A DNA stretch of 64,000 nt from Bryobacterales bacterium (GTDB taxonomy: Bacteria > Acidobacteriota > Terriglobia > Bryobacterales > UBA6623), in contig JAPPMG010000096.1 of NCBI GenBank assembly GCA_028819215.1, positions 62,001 through 126,000 of the forward strand, given 5' to 3'. The position numbers were made by a program, and so were the translations under genes. The number at the start of each line of letters is the position of its first letter. Position 1 is the stretch's first letter. Positions 34,761 to 42,373 of this stretch are shown in pieces. Under the pieces are notes generated by a model that was given only the letters and a program-made list of their open reading frames with translations, was not told where the DNA came from and made no database searches.

Positions 34761-34815
34761 GATCCAAGCCCTGACCGCTATCCGCGCGTGGCGGGGCAGA
34801 AGTCGCCCAGCCCGT

Positions 34816-36315
34816 TCACCCCCCGGGCGGGGACGCGCTCTCGATAATGCCAGGTGATCGATCGAGCAGGCCGTTGACGGTCGAATCCAGCTTCGTTGTC
34901 AGCGTGGCGGGGATCAGGCCGACCACAAAGACGCCGACTACCAGCGGGACGAGCGTTGCGATCTCGCGCGCGTTCAGGTCCGGCAGAGATTCGAGGGACG
35001 AGCGCGGCTGGCCCAGCACGACGCGCTGCAGCATCCAGAGCATGTACGCGGCTGCCAGCACGATCCCGCTCATCGCGAGCAGGACCTTGAGCATGCCGCC
35101 GAAGGATGTGCCCAGCAGCACTAGGAACTCGCCGGTGAAGTTCCCCATGCCGGGTAGTCCGAAGGATGCCATGGCGAAGATCGACAGCAGGACGACGAAT
35201 CGGGGCATCGGCTTCTGGAGGCCCCCGTAGTCGGCAATCATCCGGGTGTGCGTGCGGTCGTAGAGAAAGCCAATGGCGAGGAACAGGGCCCCGGTCGACA
35301 TGCCGTGAGCGAACATCTGGATTACGGCGCCCTCGATGCCCTGTTCGTTGAATGCGAAGATGCCCAGGGTCACGAAGCCCATGTGGGAAATCGAGGAGTA
35401 CGCTACCAGCTTCTTGAGGTCGGACTGGGCCAGCGCGAGGCATCCGCCGTAGATGATCGCGACGATGGAGAGCCACAAGATGTACGGGGCGAACTCGGCG
35501 GAAGCTTCAGGCAGGATCGGAAGGCAGATCCGCAGAAAGCCGTAGCCGCCCATCTTCAGCAGCACTCCCGCGAGGATCACGCTGCCGGCAGTCGGGGCCT
35601 CCGAGTGGGCGTCGGGCAGCCACGAGTGGAAGGGAACCATCGGCAGCTTGATTGCGAACCCTAAGAACATGAACGAGAAGATCCAGATCTGGACATCTTC
35701 GGGAATGGCGTAGCCCACCATGGCTTGGATGTCGAACGAGCGGCCGGTCTGCAAGTACAGGCCGAGGATCCCGACCAGCAGCAGCAGGCTGCCTGTCAGG
35801 CTGTAGAGCACGAACTTGATCCCTGCGTGGATCCGGCCCGGACCGCCCCAGAGGATGATCATGAAGTACATGGGAATCATCGTGACTTCCCACAGCATGA
35901 AGAACAGGAACAGATCGAGCGCGGTGAAGACGACGATCATCGCGCCCTCCACCAGCAGGATCAGGATCATGTAGGCCTTGACCTTGCTCGTGATAGAGGT
36001 CCATGACGCGAGCACGCAGAGCGGACCCAGCAGCGTGGTGAGCAGGACTAGGATCAGGCTGATGCCGTCGACGCCGACCGCGTACTGGATGTTGAAGTTC
36101 TCCATCCAACTGGTCCGCTCGACGAACTGCATGCCCTCGATCGACGGATCGAATCTCCACCACAGCGCCGCGGACAGGCCCAGCGCGAGCAGGGCAACCC
36201 CCATGGCGACGCGGCGGACCCACACATCGCCCCGAACGAACAGAAGGGCCACGATTCCGGCGAAAGGAACAGTGATCAACGACGTGATCAGGTGTTCTGT
36301 GAAGAGTGATGTCAT
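34816..36315 (-). CDS. NuoM-like proton-translocating antiporter subunit
   Basis: 499-residue polytopic protein of the complex I NuoM/MrpD antiporter family. NIQYAVGVDGISLILVLLTT is the NuoM-type N-terminal signature. The conserved glutamate E143 (FFMLWEVTMIPMYF) and lysine K223 (FAIKLPMVPFHSWLPDAHSEAP), both needed for proton transfer in this family, are present. It is the last gene of an 11-gene operon with Mrp-type subunits, dabA and sulP; no other nuo genes are near. It is 27 bases after the NuoL-like gene. It could be a third antiporter-like subunit of the inorganic-carbon pump rather than part of respiratory complex I. Confidence 0.85.
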   Translation of the reverse strand: MTSLFTEHLITSLITVPFAGIVALLFVRGDVWVRRVAMGVALLALGLSAALWWRFDPSIEGMQFVERTSWMENFNIQYAVGVDGISLILVLLTTLLGPLCVLASWTSITSKVKAYMILILLVEGAMIVVFTALDLFLFFMLWEVTMIPMYFMIILWGGPGRIHAGIKFVLYSLTGSLLLLVGILGLYLQTGRSFDIQAMVGYAIPEDVQIWIFSFMFLGFAIKLPMVPFHSWLPDAHSEAPTAGSVILAGVLLKMGGYGFLRICLPILPEASAEFAPYILWLSIVAIIYGGCLALAQSDLKKLVAYSSISHMGFVTLGIFAFNEQGIEGAVIQMFAHGMSTGALFLAIGFLYDRTHTRMIADYGGLQKPMPRFVVLLSIFAMASFGLPGMGNFTGEFLVLLGTSFGGMLKVLLAMSGIVLAAAYMLWMLQRVVLGQPRSSLESLPDLNAREIATLVPLVVGVFVVGLIPATLTTKLDSTVNGLLDRSPGIIESASPPGG

Positions 36316-36342
36316 TAGGGCACCTTTTCGATCGCTACTCCG

Positions 36343-38460
36343 TCAATTGGCCAGCAAGTACGTCAGGCCGATCGCTAGCGACAGCCAGCACACGATGATT
36401 ACCAGATGGTGGCGCAAAGTCCTGGGCCCGATCCGCTGCAGTGTCTCGCCGGTGTCGTCCGCGAGCCCGCCGGCTCGCTGGAGGGTCTGGCCCGTCGCTG
36501 GCCTATCAACAGCCCGCCACAGCCAGCTCGAGACCCGCACGAGGAGGTTCGTGGCCAACCTGGGCCCGCGGGTCACCAAGCCCGACTCGGCCAGTCTCTC
36601 CAGCCAAGCTGCGGTGCCGGTCACGAGACGGGCCACCCCGGTCACCGCGGGGTCGATCAAGCCGCTCTCCGCCGACCCTTCGAGCACCCGAGCGCCCTCT
36701 CGCACCCCGGCCCCCACCTCGTGGACGGTCCGGTTGATGATGCGGTCTTCAAGCCGGTGCAACAACCAACGCGAGATCCTGAGCGCAGGGCTCACGGCAA
36801 CCACCCGGTAGATCTCGTCGAAGTAGAGTTTGTTCAAGAAGAGCACGTACGCCGTCTTGACCCATTCGCGACGCGCGAAAGGAACCGCCGCGGGGCGCAG
36901 GTGGCAATAGTAGGCGAAGCACCATCCCAGCACGGCAACTGCCAGCGACACTGCGAGTGCAACCGTCAGGCCCGCGCTCTCGGTCTCGGCCGGTAGCGCG
37001 CCGAGGGCCGGCTGGAGGAACTCGCTGAACTCTGACCACACGCCGGCCAGGAGCGCCGTCACCGCGATCGCGCAAGCGGCCAGTCCGGGCAGGTGCGCGG
37101 CTGAGAACAGGCTTGGCTGGGCCTGAACGGACCGGCCGACTGTCGCGCCGAACAGGGAGACGACCCCGCGAAACGCGTAGACCGCGGTCAGGAACACCGC
37201 CGCGAGGGCCACGACCCAGAACGCGATTCGCGCTGACGGGACGTGCTGGGCGTTCCAGAGCTGCTCGTACGGACCGGAAAACAGGACCAAGGGCGGCACG
37301 CACGCCAGCAGCAGGGAGCCCGCCGCAAGCGGCCGGATCCGGCCGCGGGGAGCGCTGGCGCCCCGGTGCGCGTGGCTCCCAGTCGCCCGGAGGGAATCGC
37401 CCGTGGAGAGGAACAGGTATGCCTTGAGAAATCCGTGTGCCAACAGGTGGAAGATGGCGGCTCCAAATGCGCCGACGCCGCACGCGAAGATCATGAAGCC
37501 GATCTGGCTGATCGTCGAATACGCCAGCAGCCTCTTGATGTCTGACTGGGTGAGCGAGACCAGTGCGCCGTACAGAGCCGTAATCGCGCCGACGACTGCA
37601 ATCGCTGCCATCGCCGACGGAGCCAGCAGCACCAGGGGGCTGAGCCGTGCGAGAAGGAAAGGCCCAGCGTTCACCATCGTCGCAGCATGGATCAGCGCCG
37701 AGACCGGCGTTGGCGCCTCCATGGCGTAGGGCAGCCACACGTGCATCGGCACCTGTGCCGACTTGCCGATCGCTCCGCTAAGCAGGCAGAGCGCGATCAA
37801 GGTGTTCCGCTCGATTTCGAGCCCGAATGCGCCGAGGGCCTGCCCTTGCATGGCGGGAGCCTGGGCAAGGATTTCCTGGATGTTGAAGGTCCCGTATGTG
37901 GCAAACGTGAGCACGACGCCGAAGCCCAGGCCGACGTCGGCGACGGCGTTCACCAAGAACGCCTTCGTGGCTGCCTGGCCGGCTTCCCGCCTGTGGGCCC
38001 AGTGGGAGATCAGCAGATAGGAGCAGATTCCCATCACCTCCCAGCACATATAGGTCACCAGCAGGTTGTCGCTCATGACCAGCATCGTCATGGCGAACGT
38101 GAACAGGCCGATGACCGCGAAGAACTTTCGGTACCTCGGGTCGCCGGTCATATATCGGGCCGAGTAGACATGGACCACGAAGCTGACGCCCGTGATGAGC
38201 GGGAGCAGCAGCACAGTGAGCTGGTCCGCGTAAAGGCCGACCGTGACGACCAGGTCGCCCACGTCCAGAAAGCGGTAAAGCGGGATCGAGAGCGCTCCGT
38301 TTCGGGCCACCTCCGCCAGCGCTGCGATGGAGAGCGCGAATGAGAGGCCGACTGCGGGAATCCCGACCCGGTGACTGGCGTCTGCGAAACGGCGGCCGCC
38401 CACCGCCAGTATCACGAATGCGGCGAGCGGCAGGCCGGGAATCAGGGCAAAGAGCGGCAT
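36343..38460 (-). CDS. NuoL/MrpA-like antiporter subunit, likely DabB-type partner of DabA
   Basis: 705 residues. Family signatures are SARYMTGDPRY, E141 in MCWEVMGICSYLL, and K233 in GKSAQVPMHVWLPYAMEAPT leading to H258 in SALIHAATMVNAG. The last ~200 residues contain a long amphipathic, charge-rich stretch between hydrophobic segments, as in NuoL and MrpA. Within this operon it takes the place of the large N-terminal part of MrpA, whose C-terminal part is encoded separately at 40791. By analogy with DabB, the NuoL-related membrane partner of DabA, it is the best candidate to couple ion flow to DabA, although mrpD is also related. Confidence 0.82.
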   Translation of the reverse strand: MPLFALIPGLPLAAFVILAVGGRRFADASHRVGIPAVGLSFALSIAALAEVARNGALSIPLYRFLDVGDLVVTVGLYADQLTVLLLPLITGVSFVVHVYSARYMTGDPRYRKFFAVIGLFTFAMTMLVMSDNLLVTYMCWEVMGICSYLLISHWAHRREAGQAATKAFLVNAVADVGLGFGVVLTFATYGTFNIQEILAQAPAMQGQALGAFGLEIERNTLIALCLLSGAIGKSAQVPMHVWLPYAMEAPTPVSALIHAATMVNAGPFLLARLSPLVLLAPSAMAAIAVVGAITALYGALVSLTQSDIKRLLAYSTISQIGFMIFACGVGAFGAAIFHLLAHGFLKAYLFLSTGDSLRATGSHAHRGASAPRGRIRPLAAGSLLLACVPPLVLFSGPYEQLWNAQHVPSARIAFWVVALAAVFLTAVYAFRGVVSLFGATVGRSVQAQPSLFSAAHLPGLAACAIAVTALLAGVWSEFSEFLQPALGALPAETESAGLTVALAVSLAVAVLGWCFAYYCHLRPAAVPFARREWVKTAYVLFLNKLYFDEIYRVVAVSPALRISRWLLHRLEDRIINRTVHEVGAGVREGARVLEGSAESGLIDPAVTGVARLVTGTAAWLERLAESGLVTRGPRLATNLLVRVSSWLWRAVDRPATGQTLQRAGGLADDTGETLQRIGPRTLRHHLVIIVCWLSLAIGLTYLLAN

Positions 38461-38505
38461 CCTAGCTAGATCCTCCCTTTGTGCGTGCCGTGTCCGTCAT
38501 GGGCG

Positions 38506-39975
38506 TCATATCCCGAGAGGCGCCGTGGCATCTACCAGCAGCGCGACGACGTGGTCGTTCCAGATGCCCAGTCCCACGATTGCCGCGACGAGCGCAGCCA
38601 TGGTCGTGCGCAGGGGCCATGGCGTCTCCGGCTGGCGAGCGGAGGCGCTTTCGGTCCCGGCGCGAACAAGCTTCTCGAAGACTTGGGCGAAATAGCCCAG
38701 GGTGATGAGCGTGGTCAGAACGATCGCAGCGGCCGCGATATTGTTGTCCGCCTCCAAGGCGCCGAGCAGGATTCTCAGCTTGCCGAAGAAGCCTCCTGTG
38801 GGAGGCAGGCCGACCATGCCGAGGCCAACCGCCACGAACGTCACGATCGCCCAAGGGTTGCGCACGTGGGCACGGCCGAGCTCGTCCAGCGTGGACGCCC
38901 CGTATCGCAGGGCTAGGAATCCGGCCAGAACGAACAATGAGCACTGCATCACTGCGTCGTTGAGCAGGTAGTACATCGCACCCGCCAGCCCCGTCTCGTT
39001 GGCCTGCCCGACCCCGATCAGCACTAGGCCCACATGGGAGATGCCGCCATACGCGAACATTCGCTTCAGCTCGCGCTGGCGAAGAGCCAGGCAGGCGCCG
39101 GCGACCGCCGCCAGGATTCCGAACGTGGTGACCAGCGCGAATATGGTGAGGGTCCCGCCTTCGGCGCTCGGCCGCATGACCCAGTAGAGAATCCGCGCCC
39201 AGACCAGAAGCGAGATCTTTGTCACCAGGCCCGCAAGCAGCGGCACGGTCGAGGCCGGCGCGTCGCTGTAGGCGTCGGGAAGCCAACCGTGAAGCGGCAT
39301 GAGTGCCATCTTGATGGCCAGCCCGATGAACATGAAGATCAGGCCGCCCATGACTGCCTTGGAATCGAGCAGGCCGGGCAGCCGCTGGGATAGGTCGGCG
39401 ATGTTCAGGGCACCGGTCGCGGCGTAGAAGTACCCCACGCCCAGCAGGTAGAAGGCGGTCCCCAAGGCACCCATCAACAGATACCGGAAGGCCGATACGA
39501 GCGCGCGGCCGCCCGGGACGGCCACTAGGGCGTAGGCGGACAGCGAGACCACTTCCAAGAACACGAAGATGTTGAACAGGTCGCCGGCGTAGATGGCGCC
39601 GCTCAGGCCGGCGACCAGCAGCAGCACCATCGTGTAGTACGGGACCGCGCGGCCGCCGAGCGGGCGATCCCCGAGCCCGTCGGCGAACAGAAGGCAGAGC
39701 ACGCCCAGCCCGCTCACGGCTGTGACCATCGTCGCGGCAAGCGAATCGGCGAGCCATTCGATTCCGATTGGAGGCAGCCATCCGCTGAACGAGTACCGGA
39801 TCTCTCCGTGAACGGACACCGACCACAGGCTCGCCACCGACAGCACGGTCATGCAGCAGATCGCGACCAGTGCAAGCGGGCGGCACACAGCCGGGTGCCG
39901 ATGGCCGGCCACGGGCATCGAGATCGCGGTAGCGAGCGGCGTGAGGAACACCAAGGCCGGGAGGTGCTCGGTCAT
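38506..39975 (-). CDS. mrpD: MrpD-like cation/proton antiporter subunit
   Basis: 489 residues with about 14 membrane spans. MrpD-type signatures are GDLFNIFVFLEVVSLSAYAL with E141, and LAIKMALMPLHGWLPDAYSDAP with K222, the conserved charged pair. RMFAYGGISHVGLVLIG and GLPPTGGFFGKL follow as usual. The ATG overlaps the mrpC stop (ATGA). MrpD is one of the two large antiporter subunits of Mrp Na+/H+ antiporters. Confidence 0.9.
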   Translation of the reverse strand: MTEHLPALVFLTPLATAISMPVAGHRHPAVCRPLALVAICCMTVLSVASLWSVSVHGEIRYSFSGWLPPIGIEWLADSLAATMVTAVSGLGVLCLLFADGLGDRPLGGRAVPYYTMVLLLVAGLSGAIYAGDLFNIFVFLEVVSLSAYALVAVPGGRALVSAFRYLLMGALGTAFYLLGVGYFYAATGALNIADLSQRLPGLLDSKAVMGGLIFMFIGLAIKMALMPLHGWLPDAYSDAPASTVPLLAGLVTKISLLVWARILYWVMRPSAEGGTLTIFALVTTFGILAAVAGACLALRQRELKRMFAYGGISHVGLVLIGVGQANETGLAGAMYYLLNDAVMQCSLFVLAGFLALRYGASTLDELGRAHVRNPWAIVTFVAVGLGMVGLPPTGGFFGKLRILLGALEADNNIAAAAIVLTTLITLGYFAQVFEKLVRAGTESASARQPETPWPLRTTMAALVAAIVGLGIWNDHVVALLVDATAPLGI

Positions 39976-40349
39976 CCTAGCTTCTCCAAGACCTCGTCCT
40001 CGTCAAGGCTCCCGAAGCTCCGGTAGATCCTTGAGACCAGCCCTAGCGAGACGCCCAGCGTGGCGATCTGGACAACGATCGCCGTCAGCGTCAGCACCTG
40101 CGGGAGCGGATTGACGTAATCGCCTGCCCCAGGTGCCTCCACGCCGCTCAAGATCACCGGCACGGTGGCACCCTCCTTGGCTCCCGTCGTCACGAGAAAG
40201 AAGATCACGCTGGTCTGGACGATGTACAGGCCGACCAGCTTCTTGACGTAGTTGTGGTGGGTGATCGTGATGTACAGCCCCCACAGCAGCAGCAGGACGA
40301 ACGCGACAAGGTTGGGCCGGCTCAGAGCCGCCTCGATCAACTCAAGCAT
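39972..40349 (-). CDS. mrpC: MrpC-like (NuoK-related) antiporter subunit
   Basis: 125 residues from the ATG at 40349; three membrane spans. LWGLYITITHHNYVKKLVGL and PVILSG, then DYVNPLPQVLTLTAIVVQIATLGV, are characteristic of MrpC/MnhC, the NuoK homologue. The TALTLTAIVV-like stretch is well kept (LTLTAIVVQIA). It overlaps mrpB by 8 bases and mrpD by 4. Confidence 0.9.
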   Translation of the reverse strand: MLELIEAALSRPNLVAFVLLLLWGLYITITHHNYVKKLVGLYIVQTSVIFFLVTTGAKEGATVPVILSGVEAPGAGDYVNPLPQVLTLTAIVVQIATLGVSLGLVSRIYRSFGSLDEDEVLEKLG

Positions 40350-40794
40350 CGGTGTTCTCGGATTCAACGTTGCGGGACAGGCTGTACACGATCGAGACCG
40401 CTGCAACGGCGACGTCCAGCGCCACGCCGACCTGCGTCATTAGGATGCCGAGATATCGGCGGGCCGCGCTGTCGAGCCCCGGAATCGGGGCCTGTGAGTA
40501 GTTGAGGAATTCGCCGCCTCCGATCAGGCAGAGCCCGCCGACCGCGACGAAAAGGAGCAGGCCTACGCCGTCGCCCGCCAGCAGGCGCGTGGCCCGCTGC
40601 GCGGTCTCACTGTCCTCTCCGAACACGAGCAGCCCGAACACCAGGCTTGCCGCGATCATCACCCCCGCGACGAAGCCGCCGCCGGGCCCGTACTGGCCGA
40701 AGAACAGGACATAAAGCGCGAATAGCTGCACGAGAGAGACCAGCAGCGAGGCGGTTCTCCGGACGATTACGCTGCCAAACGGGGAGTCGATCAC
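40342..40794 (-). CDS. mrpB: MrpB-like antiporter subunit
   Basis: 150 residues, four membrane spans. The MnhB signature GQYGPGGGFVAGVMIAASLV is intact, followed by GGGEFLNY and LGILMTQVGVALDVAVAAVSI. It is a small structural subunit of the Mrp complex. Both ends overlap neighbours (4 bases with the MbhD/E-like gene, 8 with mrpC). Confidence 0.9.
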   Translation of the reverse strand: MIDSPFGSVIVRRTASLLVSLVQLFALYVLFFGQYGPGGGFVAGVMIAASLVFGLLVFGEDSETAQRATRLLAGDGVGLLLFVAVGGLCLIGGGEFLNYSQAPIPGLDSAARRYLGILMTQVGVALDVAVAAVSIVYSLSRNVESENTDA

Positions 40795-41321
40795 TCTGCA
40801 TCCCTCCTCAGAAGGAGCCAGCAGGCAATGCCGGAGGTAAAGACGACGACTGTCTCGATCAGGGTGTCAAGGACGCGGTAGTCCATCAGGACGGACGTCA
40901 CCACGTTAGGGGTCCGGGTGTCGGCGAGGCTGTTTTCGATGTAATGGGGGGACACATGCACGCTGGCCGGGGACGCGGGATCTCCGAAGGCGGGCAGGTC
41001 GTTCGCCGCGTACAGCAGGAGCAGGCCCAGAAGAGGAAGCGCGATCACGGCGATGATCGGAGGCGGAGGCCTTCGGATGCGGGTGTCCTCCGGAGAGGTC
41101 TGGGAGAGCGTCAGAAGGAAGAAGACCGTTGCAAGCCCTGCCCCGACGACGGCCTCAACGAATGCGACATCCGCCGCCCCCAGCCAAGCCCAGACCAGCG
41201 CGAGGAAGAAGCTGTAGGCTCCGAGAATCAGCACGGCGCTGATCAGTTCCTTGACAATGATCGCCCCGCCGGCCGTTAGGATCAGCAGCGCGAGCAGGGG
41301 CAGTTCGAACGAATATGTCAT
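40791..41321 (-). CDS. MbhD/MbhE-like protein equal to the C-terminal part of MrpA
   Basis: 176 residues. The first half (about 1-75) is a DUF4040/MbhD-like unit: AVLILGAYSFFLALVWAWLG followed by ADVAFVEAVVGAG. The second half holds an MbhE-like unit with NVVTSVLMDYRVLDTLIETVVVFTSG, the motif normally found at the C-terminal end of MrpA. In this operon MrpA is therefore split, with the antiporter part supplied by the NuoL-like gene. ATGA overlaps join it to mrpG before it and mrpB after it. Confidence 0.85.
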   Translation of the reverse strand: MTYSFELPLLALLILTAGGAIIVKELISAVLILGAYSFFLALVWAWLGAADVAFVEAVVGAGLATVFFLLTLSQTSPEDTRIRRPPPPIIAVIALPLLGLLLLYAANDLPAFGDPASPASVHVSPHYIENSLADTRTPNVVTSVLMDYRVLDTLIETVVVFTSGIACWLLLRRDAE

Positions 41322-41629
41322 CGCCGGTCCTCCGCGACAGGCTTCTGGCCGGACCTCAGTGCGGCCCGGACGGTTGCGTGCGAAATGACGGGATTCACCA
41401 AGATCAGCAGCGCGAGCACGACAAGTATCCGGAATGTGTTGGTGCTGAATCCGTGATAAGTCGCCAATCCCATCAGGACGAAGAAAGCGCCCAGGGCGTC
41501 AGTCAGCGAGACCGCGTGCGAACGGGTGAATACGTCCGGCAGTCGCACCATCCCGACGGCTGCGACGACCAAGAAGAACAGGCCGACGGCGATCATCGCT
41601 GTCACGGCGACCGACACTAAGTCCTCCAC
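41318..41629 (-). CDS. mrpG: MrpG-like antiporter subunit
   Basis: 103 residues, three membrane spans. The MnhG signature is present: AAVGMVRLPDVFTRSHAVSLTDALG followed by a third helix ending NPVISHA. Its start overlaps mrpF by 13 bases and its end overlaps the MbhD/E-like gene by 4. Confidence 0.9.
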   Translation of the reverse strand: MEDLVSVAVTAMIAVGLFFLVVAAVGMVRLPDVFTRSHAVSLTDALGAFFVLMGLATYHGFSTNTFRILVVLALLILVNPVISHATVRAALRSGQKPVAEDRR

Positions 41630-41877
41630 CTCTGGGTCAGGTACTTGGTGATCGCCAGCACGCCGACCAAGTTCAGAAGCGCATAGCCGGTCGAGATGTC
41701 AACGAACATCTCGACTCGTTCGTACACGGTTCCGATCACGATAAGCAGGATGATCGTCTTGGTGGAAATGCCGTTCAGTCCTAGCAGGCGGTCGAACACT
41801 GTCGGCCCACGGATGACCCGGTAGAGGTACATCACGATCAGGATCGCGATGACGTCCAGAACGAAGAGGAGACTCAT
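41617..41877 (-). CDS. mrpF: MrpF-like antiporter subunit
   Basis: 86 residues, three membrane spans. YRVIRGPTVFDRLLGLNGIS is the MrpF hallmark, with a conserved aspartate in the loop, followed by MFVDISTGYALLNLVGVLAITKYL. It overlaps mrpE by 4 bases and mrpG by 13. Confidence 0.92.
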   Translation of the reverse strand: MSLLFVLDVIAILIVMYLYRVIRGPTVFDRLLGLNGISTKTIILLIVIGTVYERVEMFVDISTGYALLNLVGVLAITKYLTQRWRT

Positions 41878-42368
41878 CTCTGCCCGCCCCCAGCGGGGAA
41901 GACCCTTGCCACCATCTTCTCGAGCCTCTGGCTGAGCACATCCCCGGTCGAGTCCTCGTCCAGTGCGTGCACGATCAGTTCCTCCTCGTCCGCCTCGACG
42001 GTGACAGTGCCCGGCGTCAGCGTGATGGAGTTGCCCATCAGCAGAACTGCCTCCTCACTTCCCAAGTCGGCCCGGTGGCGGAACAGCACGGGCTTGATCG
42101 GCAACCGCGGATGAAGGATGAGATACGAAACGTGAACGCCGCTGACGAGCATCCGGCTGAACAGCCATGGAATGTACAGCAGCGCTCTCCACCAGCGAAT
42201 GACATAGGTCCGCTCGGCGCGAAGGTCGGTGCGGAGCAGCGCGACGAGCAAGGCCGCCGCGAAGCCTACCGCCATGTGCAACGCGTTGAAGCTCTCCGAT
42301 AGCAGCAGCCACAGCACGAACAGGACAACTGTCCAGTACGCCAAGCCCTTGGTGTAGCGAGTGCTCAT
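41874..42368 (-). CDS. mrpE: MrpE-like antiporter subunit
   Basis: 164 residues from the ATG at 42368. Two N-terminal membrane helices (about 10-45), then a cytoplasmic domain with SRMLVSGVHVSYLILHPRLP and LLMGNSITLTPGTVTV, the MrpE signature. It begins 5 nt after the dabA stop codon, tying the carbon protein to the antiporter genes on one mRNA. Confidence 0.92.
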   Translation of the reverse strand: MSTRYTKGLAYWTVVLFVLWLLLSESFNALHMAVGFAAALLVALLRTDLRAERTYVIRWWRALLYIPWLFSRMLVSGVHVSYLILHPRLPIKPVLFRHRADLGSEEAVLLMGNSITLTPGTVTVEADEEELIVHALDEDSTGDVLSQRLEKMVARVFPAGGGQR

Positions 42369-42373
42369 GGCAG

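Noticed and set aside
34816-38460. Calling the NuoM- and NuoL-like genes part of respiratory complex I
   Set aside because: No other nuo gene is nearby, and they are co-directional with, and closely spaced to, mrp genes and dabA. A complex I origin remains possible but is not the simplest reading.
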